Below, one piece after another: positions 8,663 through 16,609 of a DNA stretch of 64,000 nt (the stretch's first letter is position 1; each line of letters opens with the position of its first letter). The notes beneath the pieces were generated by a model, which worked only from the letters and a program-made list of their open reading frames with translations, was not told the DNA's origin and made no database searches. Position numbers and translations under genes: made by a program. The stretch comes from Flavobacterium sp. IB48 (GTDB lineage Bacteria; Bacteroidota; Bacteroidia; Flavobacteriales; Flavobacteriaceae), in contig NZ_JAEFCA010000004.1 of the NCBI RefSeq assembly GCF_016405855.1, positions 592,075 through 656,074 of the forward strand, in the 5' to 3' direction.

Positions 8663-9781
8663 TTAAAAAGAACCGCAAACATTACCTCCTAAAGTAGGTC
8701 CTGCATTAGCAGAAATATCAGCTTTAACCGCAGTTTTAGCCAATTTTACGATAGAGTATGGCGGAGTAAAAGCAGTACCGCTTCCAGCCTGAGTTCCCGT
8801 TACACTTGTAAATACGTTATCAGTAGCTGTAACAGCAGTATAACCCGTCATTAAATCGATTGGATTTTTTACCCCTTCAAAAACATTGCTTTCTACGCGA
8901 ATATTTGCTTCAAATCCTGCTGCAATACATTTATTGCTTACAGTGCTATTAAAGAAACTGTTTACAATATGCACTTGTCCAAAACGAACTCTAGGCATTC
9001 TTTCTTTACATCCAGGAGCCCACCAGCATCTTGCAAAAGTGATTCTTAATTTACCGCGGTCGGCAGTTGCACCATCGCTAGAACCAATTAAGTTAGAGAA
9101 ACGGTGATCATCAGTTCCGCCAGAACCTCCGGCTTTTGGCGCTTTTAGATAGTGGAATTTAGTGTATGTAACAGAAATATAATCTGATTTGTTTTTGATG
9201 TCGAAGTTTCCGTCAACACCGTCTCTAAATTCGCAATGGTCTACCCAAACGTTTTGGCAGTCATCTAAAATTGCATTATCCCAACCATCTGTATCGTAAG
9301 CACCTGGACCTTCAAAAATCAAGTTTCTAATAATGATGTTTTTACATCTTTTAATGTTAATGATTCCAGAACCGTCTTTAGTTTGATTCGTTGAAACCAA
9401 TTTTGCACCACTAGCACCATAAATTGTTTTCCCGGTTTGATCTTGAAAAGACAATCTAGTAGTAATGGTAATTGTTCCAGAAACTTTAATCACTTTTACA
9501 GAAGTGTTTTCAATCGCCGATTTCAGCTGAGCGTAAGTGGTAACTGTAGTTTCGGCAGAAGACCCGCCACCAGTTGTTCCACCATTTTGTGAAGCCCATC
9601 CTGGAACCTCAGCGCAATTTCCAACTTTAGCCGTAGTATTGGTTGCTGAAGCATCAATCGCTGTTTCGTTTGTTGGTTGAATACTTGCTTCTGTGTTTGA
9701 AGCGATTTCTTCAGAATTACATGCCGTAAATCCGAGAATCAATGCTGCTGCGAACATTGAAAGTTTTGATTTTAAGTTCAT
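8663..9781 (-). CDS. Pectate lyase, polysaccharide lyase family 1, lipoprotein
   Basis: This 372-residue protein has a lipoprotein signal with lipobox GFTAC (Cys21) and then a right-handed beta-helix of the PL1 type. Signatures are VWVDHCEFRDG near residue 178, DDHRFSNLIGSSD near 225, and RMPRVRFG near 262, which carries the RxPxxR pattern holding the catalytic Arg. It should cleave polygalacturonate by beta-elimination at the cell surface or in the periplasm. It stands alone rather than beside susC/susD genes. A regulator gene of the Crp/Fnr family lies divergently upstream across a 237-base gap; any link between them is unproven. Confidence 0.92.
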   Translation of the reverse strand: MNLKSKLSMFAAALILGFTACNSEEIASNTEASIQPTNETAIDASATNTTAKVGNCAEVPGWASQNGGTTGGGSSAETTVTTYAQLKSAIENTSVKVIKVSGTITITTRLSFQDQTGKTIYGASGAKLVSTNQTKDGSGIINIKRCKNIIIRNLIFEGPGAYDTDGWDNAILDDCQNVWVDHCEFRDGVDGNFDIKNKSDYISVTYTKFHYLKAPKAGGSGGTDDHRFSNLIGSSDGATADRGKLRITFARCWWAPGCKERMPRVRFGQVHIVNSFFNSTVSNKCIAAGFEANIRVESNVFEGVKNPIDLMTGYTAVTATDNVFTSVTGTQAGSGTAFTPPYSIVKLAKTAVKADISANAGPTLGGNVCGSF

Positions 9782-10018
9782 AATTAAGTTTGGTTATTTA
9801 TAAAAGTTTGACAACGCAAAACTCAATATTATTTGTAGGAAAAAAGTTGAACAAGTTCAAACTTTTACAAAAAAATCTACGAAATGTATTTTTTTAACAC
9901 TTGTAAATTTACAAAAATGCATAAATAGCTTATTTTTACGTAATCGATTACATTGGTTAAGCCCCTAATTAATGATGAATCGATAAACAAACTTATTCCT
10001 TAAACAAAAACCACAAAA

Positions 10019-10588
10019 ATGTACAACCTACTAAGAAAAAACATTGAAAGGAAAATTCCGCTCACAGATGAAGAATGGGACATAATTGTTTCGAAAGCAG
10101 AGATTATCAAACTCAAAAAGAATCAATTTCTGCAAATCCAGAATTCAAACAGCAGTTACGAAGGATTTATTTTAAAAGGATCATTCAAAACCTACATTGT
10201 AAATGAAAATGGAACAGAAACCGTAATTTTCTTCTCTTTCGAAAACGAATGGATTTGCGATCTGGAAAGTTTTTACCATCAAAAGCCGACCACGTACAAC
10301 ATTAAAGCCATTGAAGACAGCGAAGTAGTGGTCATCAATAAAATGCAAAAAGCGTATTTGTTTGCCGTTATTCCAAAACTCATTAAGTTTCACGTCCTCA
10401 TGATTGAGCGTGCCAATGTTGCCATTCAGCAAAGACTTCTGGATGTTCTTCATAAAACATCAAAACAACGTTATTTGGATTTTAAAGAACGTTATCCACA
10501 AAAAGTGAGTTCGATAAACAATAAGAATTTATCTTCGTATTTGGGTGTTTCGCACGAGTTTTTATCGAAGATAAAAAGGAGATGCTAA
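10019..10588 (+). CDS. Crp/Fnr family transcriptional regulator
   Basis: The 189-residue protein has an N-terminal cyclic-nucleotide-binding-type beta barrel (about 25-115, including GFILKGSFKTYIVNENGTE) and a short C-terminal helix-turn-helix (about 150-189, with NNKNLSSYLGVSHEFLSKIKR). This length is usual for the Bacteroidota branch of the family. No Fe-S cysteine cluster is present, so it is not Fnr-like in sensing oxygen. The effector cannot be read from the sequence. It is divergent from the pectate lyase gene. Confidence 0.88.
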   Translation: MYNLLRKNIERKIPLTDEEWDIIVSKAEIIKLKKNQFLQIQNSNSSYEGFILKGSFKTYIVNENGTETVIFFSFENEWICDLESFYHQKPTTYNIKAIEDSEVVVINKMQKAYLFAVIPKLIKFHVLMIERANVAIQQRLLDVLHKTSKQRYLDFKERYPQKVSSINNKNLSSYLGVSHEFLSKIKRRC

Positions 10589-10663
10589 GGTGCTAAGATT
10601 CTGAGATTCTAAGTTTTTATTTCACGCAGATTTTATAGAGATTAATGCACTAATCTCATTTTT

Positions 10664-10763
10664 GTCATTTCGACGAAGGAGAAATCTTCGCGAGAAGCTC
10701 TACAAAGATTGGCGAAATACTTTGCGGAGCCACTTGCGAAGATTTCTCCTTCGTCGAAATGAC
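10664..10763. repeat. 100-bp palindromic repeat, GTCATTTCGA family
   Basis: A second copy of the element at 8422-8521: identical length, the same roughly 26-bp arms, and a diverged centre. It lies 75 bases after the Crp/Fnr gene and may form a long hairpin in either convergent transcript. Confidence 0.85.
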
Positions 10764-10826
10764 AAACTGCATGGGAACTTTATATAAAAACTTCGAGTCT
10801 TCGCGCTTTCGTGGCAAAAAACTTGA

Positions 10827-11375
10827 TTAAAAATTCAACATCCCAAACAGGCATTCGTTAGAAAAATGAAGTATCACATTTTCCTTTTCGTGATTCTCAA
10901 TGACCAATAAATCATTGGTTTCTAAATAATATGGCTTTTCATTAATTGTAATAGCTGTCATCTCTAAAGAAAACAAAATAATTATTTCAGCATTACAATT
11001 CTGATTGCGATTTGCTATTTCCAGTTTATGGCGGGATATTTTCTCAGAAACCATCCAATTAAAATCAGAGCCTTTGGTGAAAGAAGTTACCTTATCATTC
11101 GAATTAAATTCCATGATTTCATACTTCCCATATTCCTTTTTTTCTTTGTTTACCTCAACATCTAAGTCGTTATCAAGCATAACTAAGTATCGATGATAGC
11201 CTTTAAATTTGGTAAACTCTGAAGGTACTTCTTCAATTGTAGCACTGCTTATTCTAAATGCGAAATCTCTATGGGCATAAATTGCGGTTTTTGGATAGAT
11301 CATATATTCATATGTCAATCCGCCATTCCAAATAGAGGGTTTCGTGTTTTTTTTAGAGAAAAGCTGTATGTGCAT
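10827..11375 (-). CDS. hutD: HutD/Ves family cupin protein
   Basis: A 182-residue protein with the family pattern WNGGLTYEYMIYP near residue 16, DFAFRISSATIE near 38, and FKGYHRYLVMLDND near 57. HutD is a cupin-fold protein linked to histidine utilisation and thought to prevent harmful intermediate build-up; its exact activity is not settled. It is not in a hut operon here. The histidine ammonia-lyase gene of this window is about 12 kb away. Symbol given by family resemblance. Confidence 0.75.
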   Translation of the reverse strand: MHIQLFSKKNTKPSIWNGGLTYEYMIYPKTAIYAHRDFAFRISSATIEEVPSEFTKFKGYHRYLVMLDNDLDVEVNKEKKEYGKYEIMEFNSNDKVTSFTKGSDFNWMVSEKISRHKLEIANRNQNCNAEIIILFSLEMTAITINEKPYYLETNDLLVIENHEKENVILHFSNECLFGMLNF

Positions 11376-11411
11376 TTATTGAATATTTTAATAATTTTAT
11401 TCTCTTTTTTT

Positions 11412-11508
11412 GTCCTCCTGAGCGAAGTCGAAGGATCATAAGTAGCTCGACAAAGAAGAAAAACTTTGCTGAATAGCTTGGCGGTCCTTCGACTCCGCTC
11501 AGGAAGAC
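11412..11508. repeat. 97-bp palindromic repeat, CCTGAGCGAAGTCGAAGG family
   Basis: The arms GTCCTCCTGAGCGAAGTCGA at the left and TCGACTCCGCTCAGGAAGAC at the right are nearly perfect inverted repeats. The overall build (GTC...GAC ends, about 100 bp, a CGACAAAG centre) matches the GTCATTTCGA elements, so this is a sister family. It lies between hutD and the GNAT gene. Confidence 0.8.
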
Positions 11509-11596
11509 AAACTGTATGGAGAGCTTTATCGAAAAAACTTTGCGGCTCTGCGAGATTAAAAAACTTCGTGTCTTCGCGCCTTCGCGGCAAAAAAAC

Positions 11597-12103
11597 TTAA
11601 ATACTTTTCTCCAAATAAATAAACTCCAAAGGTTCAGCAGAAACTGTCGTATGAATTTCGCTTTCAGGAAAAGCTTCACGTTTTCCTGTATCTACATAAC
11701 CATGACGTTTGTACCACGCGACAAGCTCTTCACGAACCGAAATAACCGTCATAATAATACTCGATAATCCCAAAGATTTTGCATGATTTTCGGCTTCTGC
11801 CAAAAGTTTTTTCCCGATTCCGCTGTTTTGAAGTTCTGGCGAAACGGTTAGCATTCCTAAATACAATTGATGTCCTTTTTCAACCAATAAAACCGAACCG
11901 ATAATTTTGTTATTCTCTGTAAATTTCAGAATCGTATTTTTTGGATCCAGAAAGATTTCTGTCATTTCCTGTTCGTCGGTTCTTTTTCCTTCTAGTAAAT
12001 GTGCTTCGGTTGTCCAGCCTTTTTTAGAAGTTTCGCCTCTGTATGCTGAGTTGATTAAGGTTGTTAATGCTGGAATGTCTTCTATTGTTGCTTTTGTAAT
12101 CAT
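11597..12103 (-). CDS. GNAT family N-acetyltransferase
   Basis: This 168-residue protein starts MITKATIEDIP and shows the acetyl-CoA binding site LTVSPELQNSGIGKKLLAEAE (motif A) around residue 95, followed by the beta bulge and WYKRHGYVDTGKRE near the C-terminus. It probably acetylates a small amine. The substrate cannot be told. It is a single-gene unit between two palindromic repeats. Confidence 0.9.
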   Translation of the reverse strand: MITKATIEDIPALTTLINSAYRGETSKKGWTTEAHLLEGKRTDEQEMTEIFLDPKNTILKFTENNKIIGSVLLVEKGHQLYLGMLTVSPELQNSGIGKKLLAEAENHAKSLGLSSIIMTVISVREELVAWYKRHGYVDTGKREAFPESEIHTTVSAEPLEFIYLEKSI

Positions 12104-12159
12104 GTTAAGCTAATCGTATTATGAATATAAATGGTTTCCAGTTTTAAATGGAAAAATAT

Positions 12160-12293
12160 TTGAATTGCCTCCAGCTTTAGCTGGAGAAGCAAAATTACAT
12201 TAGAAAATGGCTTTAGCCTAATCTTTTGAGTTTTTTGGCTAAAGCCGAAGCTTGTTCAAAAAGTAAACCTCCAGCTAAAGCTAGAGGCAATTG
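12160..12293. repeat. Nested inverted repeat (CCAGCTTTAGCTGGAG type)
   Basis: The outer arms are 12160-12186, with TTGCCTCCAGCTTTAG, and 12268-12292, with CTAAAGCTAGAGGCAA. An inner pair, GGCTTTAGCC (12209-12218) and GGCTAAAGCC (12237-12246), folds inside. It fills most of the 305-base gap between the GNAT and SMP-30-like genes. No gene is visible in it. Confidence 0.7.
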
Positions 12294-12408
12294 AAAATTT
12301 AGTTTTTTTGTAATATTTTAAAGTTTATTAGTCATAAACATGTTCAATTATTCATTGGGCTTCTAAAATTGATAATTTAAAAAGGAAATACAGCCTTTTA
12401 TTATTGTT

Positions 12409-13236
12409 TTATTTAAGCGAATATGCTGCTATGGTTTTCTTGAAAAGAGAAGGGACATAGACTATTTTTTTCTCCTTGTCGAGTCCTATATCGGCTGTGT
12501 AATATTCTTCTTTTCTGGTATCTGAAAGGATTTCTTTTGAGCCATCTTTATTTACATAATAAATAACTCCAGTCCAGCAGCTCACAATAAACGAATTGTC
12601 TGTTATTGGCTCAATTCCATCTGTATTTTCATCCATGCCTTCTGCCAAAAGCTGTTTATTCTTTTTAGAATCCGTTTTGTATAATGATCCACTGTCTAAA
12701 AAATACAAATCGGTATCGATAGCTTTTAGGCCATTTGGTTTGTTTAGGTTTTCTAAGTAAACAGTTGCAATCTCATTTTCTAATTTGAAAATCTTACCCA
12801 CTTTTGGGTCAGACACATAAACAACTCCTTTTTTATCTACAGTTACATCGTTTAATATTTTGGAACCATCAACGGTTATTTTTTTGAGTATTTTTTGTTG
12901 TTTGATATCTATAATTACAATTTCTGTTAGGTCGGCTACAAATAACTTATTCTTGAACTTTGCCATTCCTTTTGGAGCATTTAAACCTGATATCCAATTT
13001 AGATTAATGATTTTTCCATCGACAGTTAATTTTCCTATGCTTCCTTTTCCGTCACGCTCAGCTGGTGAACCATCCATTAAAGAGGTATATAAAATCTGAT
13101 CTGTTTTATCTAATAATACCGATTCAGGAACGGGCAAAATACTATCGGTTATCCAAATTCTATTTAAAGAATGTTGAGCAATACTCGAAAAACTTATTGT
13201 AAATAGCACTAAAACATAATAAACATTTTTTTTCAT
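12409..13236 (-). CDS. Exported SMP-30/NHL-type beta-propeller protein
   Basis: A 275-residue protein with a signal peptide (residues 1-20) and repeated beta-propeller blades of the SMP-30/gluconolactonase type, such as GVVYVSDPKVGKIFKLEN, LNKPNGLKAIDTDLYFLDSG and DGIEPITDNSFIVSCW. Such propellers bind a metal and act as lactonases or are simply binding proteins; the acidic ligand positions are not clear enough here to claim lactonase activity. It is probably periplasmic. The gene stands alone between two intergenic repeats. Confidence 0.75.
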   Translation of the reverse strand: MKKNVYYVLVLFTISFSSIAQHSLNRIWITDSILPVPESVLLDKTDQILYTSLMDGSPAERDGKGSIGKLTVDGKIINLNWISGLNAPKGMAKFKNKLFVADLTEIVIIDIKQQKILKKITVDGSKILNDVTVDKKGVVYVSDPKVGKIFKLENEIATVYLENLNKPNGLKAIDTDLYFLDSGSLYKTDSKKNKQLLAEGMDENTDGIEPITDNSFIVSCWTGVIYYVNKDGSKEILSDTRKEEYYTADIGLDKEKKIVYVPSLFKKTIAAYSLK

Positions 13237-13245
13237 TTTGATTGG

Positions 13246-13372
13246 CTTTTGAATTTCTTTGTGTTAATAAGTTGGATGCTCGCGCTAGCGAGAGGAAAAT
13301 TTGAATTGGCTCTAGCTTTACCTAGAGAAACAAAATTAAATAAGAAAAATGGCTTTAGCCTAATCTCTTTAA
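13246..13372. repeat. Composite intergenic repeat
   Basis: The 343-base gap before the XRE gene begins with a block (GGCTTTTGAATTTCTTTGTG, then GCTCGCGCTAGCGAGAGG) that resembles the inverted repeat at 14871-14923. It continues with GCTCTAGCTTTACCTAGAG and GGCTTTAGCC, which resemble the element at 12160-12293. The rest of the gap is decayed CGCG/ATCCGCGTTT debris and the XRE promoter. Confidence 0.55.
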
Positions 13373-13548
13373 TAGAGCGCAGATTTAATGGATTCGTTAT
13401 CACGAAGACGCGGATTAATACGGATTTTAAAATTGCAAACCGTGTAAATCCGCGTTTTTGAAAAAGCAAATCTGTTTAATCTGTGTTCAAATATATAATT
13501 GAAAAGCGTATCTTACAAAAACAACTTTGTTTTTTACACGAATTTATT

Positions 13549-13575
13549 TTTGTTTAAGAATTTTAAATATCTTTG
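13549..13575 (+). promoter_or_regulatory. Candidate promoter of the XRE gene
   Basis: TTTG at 13549-13552 and TATCTTTG at 13568-13575 match the two boxes of the Bacteroidota promoter (TTTG and TAnnTTTG). The spacing of 15 is shorter than the usual 17-23. The second box ends only four bases before the ATG at 13580, which would place the start of transcription at or very near the start codon. Confidence 0.45.
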
Positions 13576-13579
13576 AATT

Positions 13580-13963
13580 ATGAGTACAGCAACAAAACCA
13601 AAACATATCGGCAGAAATATAAGCCGTATAAGAGAGCTTAAAGATATGAAGCAGGATGCACTGGCATTGGCTTTAGGCATAAGTCAGCAAATGGTTTCGA
13701 ATATTGAAAACAGCGAAACGGTTGACGAGCAAAGATTAATTGAGGTTGCAAAAGCTCTTGACGTTTCTGTTGAAGCAATTAAAAACTTTTCGGAAGAAGC
13801 AGTTTTTAATATTATTGGAAATACTTTTCAGGATCAAAGTGCAGTTTACAATTGCAATTGTACTTTTAATCCTTTAGATAAAGTTGTTGAACTTTACGAA
13901 CGTTTGGTGCAAGCTGAAAAAGATAAAGTGGAGTATTTGGAGAAATTATTGAACGGGAAATAA
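13580..13963 (+). CDS. XRE family helix-turn-helix protein
   Basis: The 127-residue protein has an N-terminal helix-turn-helix (about 12-66, with ALALGISQQMVSNIENSE), a linker with the motif NCNCTFNPLDK near residues 93-103, and a C-terminal coiled segment likely used for dimer formation. A terminator follows 27 bases after the stop, so it is a single-gene unit. It lies convergent to a row of accessory minus-strand genes. Its target is unknown; the two cysteines in NCNC could sense metal or redox state. Confidence 0.9.
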   Translation: MSTATKPKHIGRNISRIRELKDMKQDALALALGISQQMVSNIENSETVDEQRLIEVAKALDVSVEAIKNFSEEAVFNIIGNTFQDQSAVYNCNCTFNPLDKVVELYERLVQAEKDKVEYLEKLLNGK

Positions 13964-13990
13964 ATGTTTTTTGAAGATATATTAAATTGA

Positions 13991-14020
13991 AAAGAGACCT
14001 TTGAATGAGGTCTCTTTTTT
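13991..14020 (+). terminator. Terminator of the XRE gene
   Basis: AAAGAGACC (13991-13999) pairs with GGTCTCTTT (14009-14017) and runs into a T tract. It may also stop the converging transcript of the gene at 14050-14772. Confidence 0.8.
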
Positions 14021-14049
14021 ATTCTTGCCTTACTTGTCTAGTTGGGAAG

Positions 14050-14772
14050 TTAATCGTCTATTAATTTTTTATTTATTGTAGAGTTATAATTATCAAGTTC
14101 TCTAACAAACTCTAAGAATTCAAACATGTTATCTGCATAAACACTGAAGTCTGTATTGTTTGATTGGTAAAGAAATGTCGGAGCAACTAAAAAAAATGTG
14201 GAGCTGTGAAGTTTATTTATGAGTTTAACAAACTCTGTGTCTAAAAAAGGCATATAATTAAAAATTTTTTTAGTCAGCGCATCAACATTAGAAACTGAAT
14301 TATTATAAATTAATTGGCCATAAGTTGCTGGTTGGGGATTTATATGTGTTCCTAAAAAAATATTCTCAGCAATTGCATTGGGATTTCCTAAATTGCAAAG
14401 TGCTGTAAATTGCTCTTTAGTTATTAATTTCTTGTCATAATCTGCTTGGTTTACGCCAGATGGTATAATTACATAATGATATACACTATAGGCTCTTCCA
14501 ATAAGTTGGTTTGTCCATTCGTAAACAGTGAAGTAGATATTTTTTTTATCCCTTTTCTCTTTTAAGACAACAACAACACAATAAAAAATAAAACTTGAAA
14601 TATATGCGAGACTCAAATTAGATAAAACAGAACCTAATTCATCACCAAATGGTACAATTTCAGAGGTTTCACTTAAAAAAAAATCATTTAATAGTATAAT
14701 TACGAATGATACTGCTAATAATAAATTTAGTAATTGTTTTTGGTTTATTTTTTTTGTTTTCTTTTTACTCAT
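14050..14772 (-). CDS. Hypothetical membrane protein (240 aa)
   Basis: After a lysine-rich start, two hydrophobic helices are visible at about residues 15-32 and 50-70. A soluble, probably cytoplasmic region of 165 residues follows. No family is recognised. It is the most downstream of four minus-strand accessory genes. Two N-terminal membrane helices with a soluble tail is a common build for membrane-anchored effectors, but no catalytic motif is visible. Confidence 0.7.
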   Translation of the reverse strand: MSKKKTKKINQKQLLNLLLAVSFVIILLNDFFLSETSEIVPFGDELGSVLSNLSLAYISSFIFYCVVVVLKEKRDKKNIYFTVYEWTNQLIGRAYSVYHYVIIPSGVNQADYDKKLITKEQFTALCNLGNPNAIAENIFLGTHINPQPATYGQLIYNNSVSNVDALTKKIFNYMPFLDTEFVKLINKLHSSTFFLVAPTFLYQSNNTDFSVYADNMFEFLEFVRELDNYNSTINKKLIDD

Positions 14773-14830
14773 TTTCCTATGCTAGATATTATTATATTAG
14801 AAATTACTGATTTTTCTTTTTTTATTATAA

Positions 14831-14923
14831 CCCCTTGCTAGCGCGAGCGTCCCGCTCGTGTCCGTTCCAATTGGTTTTTGAATTTCTTTGTGTTCACGAG
14901 GGAGACGCTCACGCTAGCGGGGG
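14831..14923. repeat. 93-bp inverted repeat with GC-rich arms
   Basis: The left arm GCTAGCGCGAGCGTCCCGCT (from 14837) pairs with the right arm AGACGCTCACGCTAGCGG (ending about 14920) with a few mismatches. The arms are far richer in GC than the surroundings. It ends four bases before the stop codon of the gene at 14927-15553, so it may also act as that gene's terminator. Confidence 0.75.
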
Positions 14924-14926
14924 CTT

Positions 14927-15553
14927 TTATTCTATTTCTTTTGTTTCAATAATTTTTGCATTTGCACCAATTCCTTTTATTTTACTTAAGTATTTGTTAT
15001 CAAGTTTGTCTTGATAAATTACATCTACTTCATATTCACAATCCTTAATATGTTTGCCTCCTTTCTGTCTGCCAAAGATATATCGTCTTTTTCCCTTTTC
15101 TAAGTCCCAAGGTAATGATAAACTATGTAATATAATATCATCAGAAGTAAGATTGAATTCTAAAAGTTTTGCATCTTCTCCTTTATTATTTAAGTCGATT
15201 TTAAGCTCACCATCATGACCCGAATAGCCTGCGCCGTTTAACCATAAATTTGGTTTTACGCTTAATTTCAATTTCTTTTCTTCAATTTCTCTTAGTTGTG
15301 CTATTGCTTCCTCGTCATTTCCTTTTAATATACCAGTATTTCTGAAAATGTCGACTTGTTGAGCAATTAAGTCATTTTGAATTTTCATGGTTTCGTTTTG
15401 AGCTTCCAAAATAGTTGCTATACCAGCCAATTTATCTATTTGTACTTGTTTGTCCTTGTCCCTACGAAATAGAAAAACAAATGCTCCAAAAGTTGCTAGT
15501 GAGCCAATAGCACTTATTATTTGAAAAATTATATTTACAGTAGTGCATTCCAT
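14927..15553 (-). CDS. Hypothetical protein with N-terminal membrane anchor (208 aa)
   Basis: One membrane helix (about residues 8-29) is followed by a basic RRDKDK stop-transfer segment, a helical coiled region (about 38-95) and a C-terminal region rich in beta strands. The topology resembles generic membrane-anchored proteins of phage or accessory regions. No family is assigned. It lies between the ART-like gene and the two-helix membrane protein, all on the same strand, but gaps of 150 bases or more mean a shared transcript is not certain. Confidence 0.7.
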   Translation of the reverse strand: MECTTVNIIFQIISAIGSLATFGAFVFLFRRDKDKQVQIDKLAGIATILEAQNETMKIQNDLIAQQVDIFRNTGILKGNDEEAIAQLREIEEKKLKLSVKPNLWLNGAGYSGHDGELKIDLNNKGEDAKLLEFNLTSDDIILHSLSLPWDLEKGKRRYIFGRQKGGKHIKDCEYEVDVIYQDKLDNKYLSKIKGIGANAKIIETKEIE

Positions 15554-15725
15554 TGTTTTTCTATTAATTGTTGATGAATCTCGTCGTTTAGCCTTGTACT
15601 AAATGATCCACTACTAAAGCGAATTTGAAACTAAATTAAGCTCTTTTTTGGATTTGCAAATCACCCCACACAAAAAGCTAATTGCTCAAACCCGTTGTAG
15701 TAACTTTTAGCGGTAGTTCCTGTTT

Positions 15726-16418
15726 TTACCTTACACTTTGTAACAATTCATTAAACTTAATAATAGTATTTCTTATTGCATTTCTAGCGGCTTCATCTCT
15801 GATAAAAGTCACTTCCTCAATAAAAGCTCCCGTATCAATAAGTTCCTTAAAAACTTTTGGTCTTTCATCTTCAGGGATGTTTATACTATTACAAATATCA
15901 TCAAATGGACTTGAGATTCCACTTAATATACATATCTCACTTCCACGTAATGGCACTTCTAAAATTACTTCTCCTTGAATGTCTTTAAAATTATAAATTG
16001 CGTTACAATTTTCGGGGCTATGTACTTTATATTCTTCTAATTGAGAAACAAAATCATTACATTGCCATAGTTCATTAATATTTAAAATGACTTCATTTTG
16101 TTCTGGAAAGTGTTCGAAAATTGCGGCAGTGACTGCATTAATTCTATATTTACCTTTGAAAAATTCAGCATATCGTATATCTGTGGTCCAACTTGTAACT
16201 CCTTCTTCTTTTGAATTATTATAAATGATGTCTATTAATTCTCCTTTATGTAGAAATCTCTTTCTATAACAATTGGTTTTAACTATTTTATATTTTTTGT
16301 CTAAAATATTGCATTCTGCTTTTAGAGAAATTGCAAGTTGCTCCCTTGTTTCTTGGTTTTCTCCCCAACCATTTTGCCAATTATTTAACGCTATAAAAAA
16401 TTCATTTCTAAATATCAT
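15726..16418 (-). CDS. Uncharacterised protein, possibly ADP-ribosyltransferase-like
   Basis: This 230-residue protein has no signal or membrane segment. Three spaced elements resemble the R-S-E signature of ADP-ribosyltransferases: CYRKRF with R52, VTSWTTD around S76, and the strand QGEVILEVPLRG around E150. The glutamate strand is the most convincing, since EVxLP-type strands followed by a Gly/Ser and a further strand are usual in that fold. I infer this from pattern only; no standard search was possible. If correct it would be an intracellular enzyme modifying protein or nucleic acid. An alternative is a non-catalytic orphan. Confidence 0.6.
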   Translation of the reverse strand: MIFRNEFFIALNNWQNGWGENQETREQLAISLKAECNILDKKYKIVKTNCYRKRFLHKGELIDIIYNNSKEEGVTSWTTDIRYAEFFKGKYRINAVTAAIFEHFPEQNEVILNINELWQCNDFVSQLEEYKVHSPENCNAIYNFKDIQGEVILEVPLRGSEICILSGISSPFDDICNSINIPEDERPKVFKELIDTGAFIEEVTFIRDEAARNAIRNTIIKFNELLQSVR

Positions 16419-16609
16419 TTTTTTGATTTGATTATAAAATTGCTTTAGTTTCTTTACTTTACTAGGAAATTAAGATAACGTTTTGTACTATATTGTGTTT
16501 TGGATAAGACCAAAACATGTTTTTAGGTTTTTCAGATTATCCCAAATACAAAACGAACTTTTCATTAAGTCTATTTTTTTAATTCATTGTTTAGCTATTT
16601 GTTATGGTT

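Noticed and set aside
8663..10588. Pectate lyase and Crp/Fnr gene considered as a polysaccharide utilisation locus
   Set aside because: No susC/susD pair, hybrid sensor or further carbohydrate genes are adjacent; divergent orientation alone is not enough.
11315..11679. Two overlapping minus-strand frames of 91 and 108 codons
   Set aside because: They run through the palindromic repeat at 11412-11508 and the 3' end of the GNAT gene and 5' end of hutD in other frames; translation of repeats, not genes.
13233..13469. 78-codon minus-strand and 70-codon plus-strand frames before the XRE gene
   Set aside because: Both are translations of the composite repeat at 13246-13372 and show no protein-like features.
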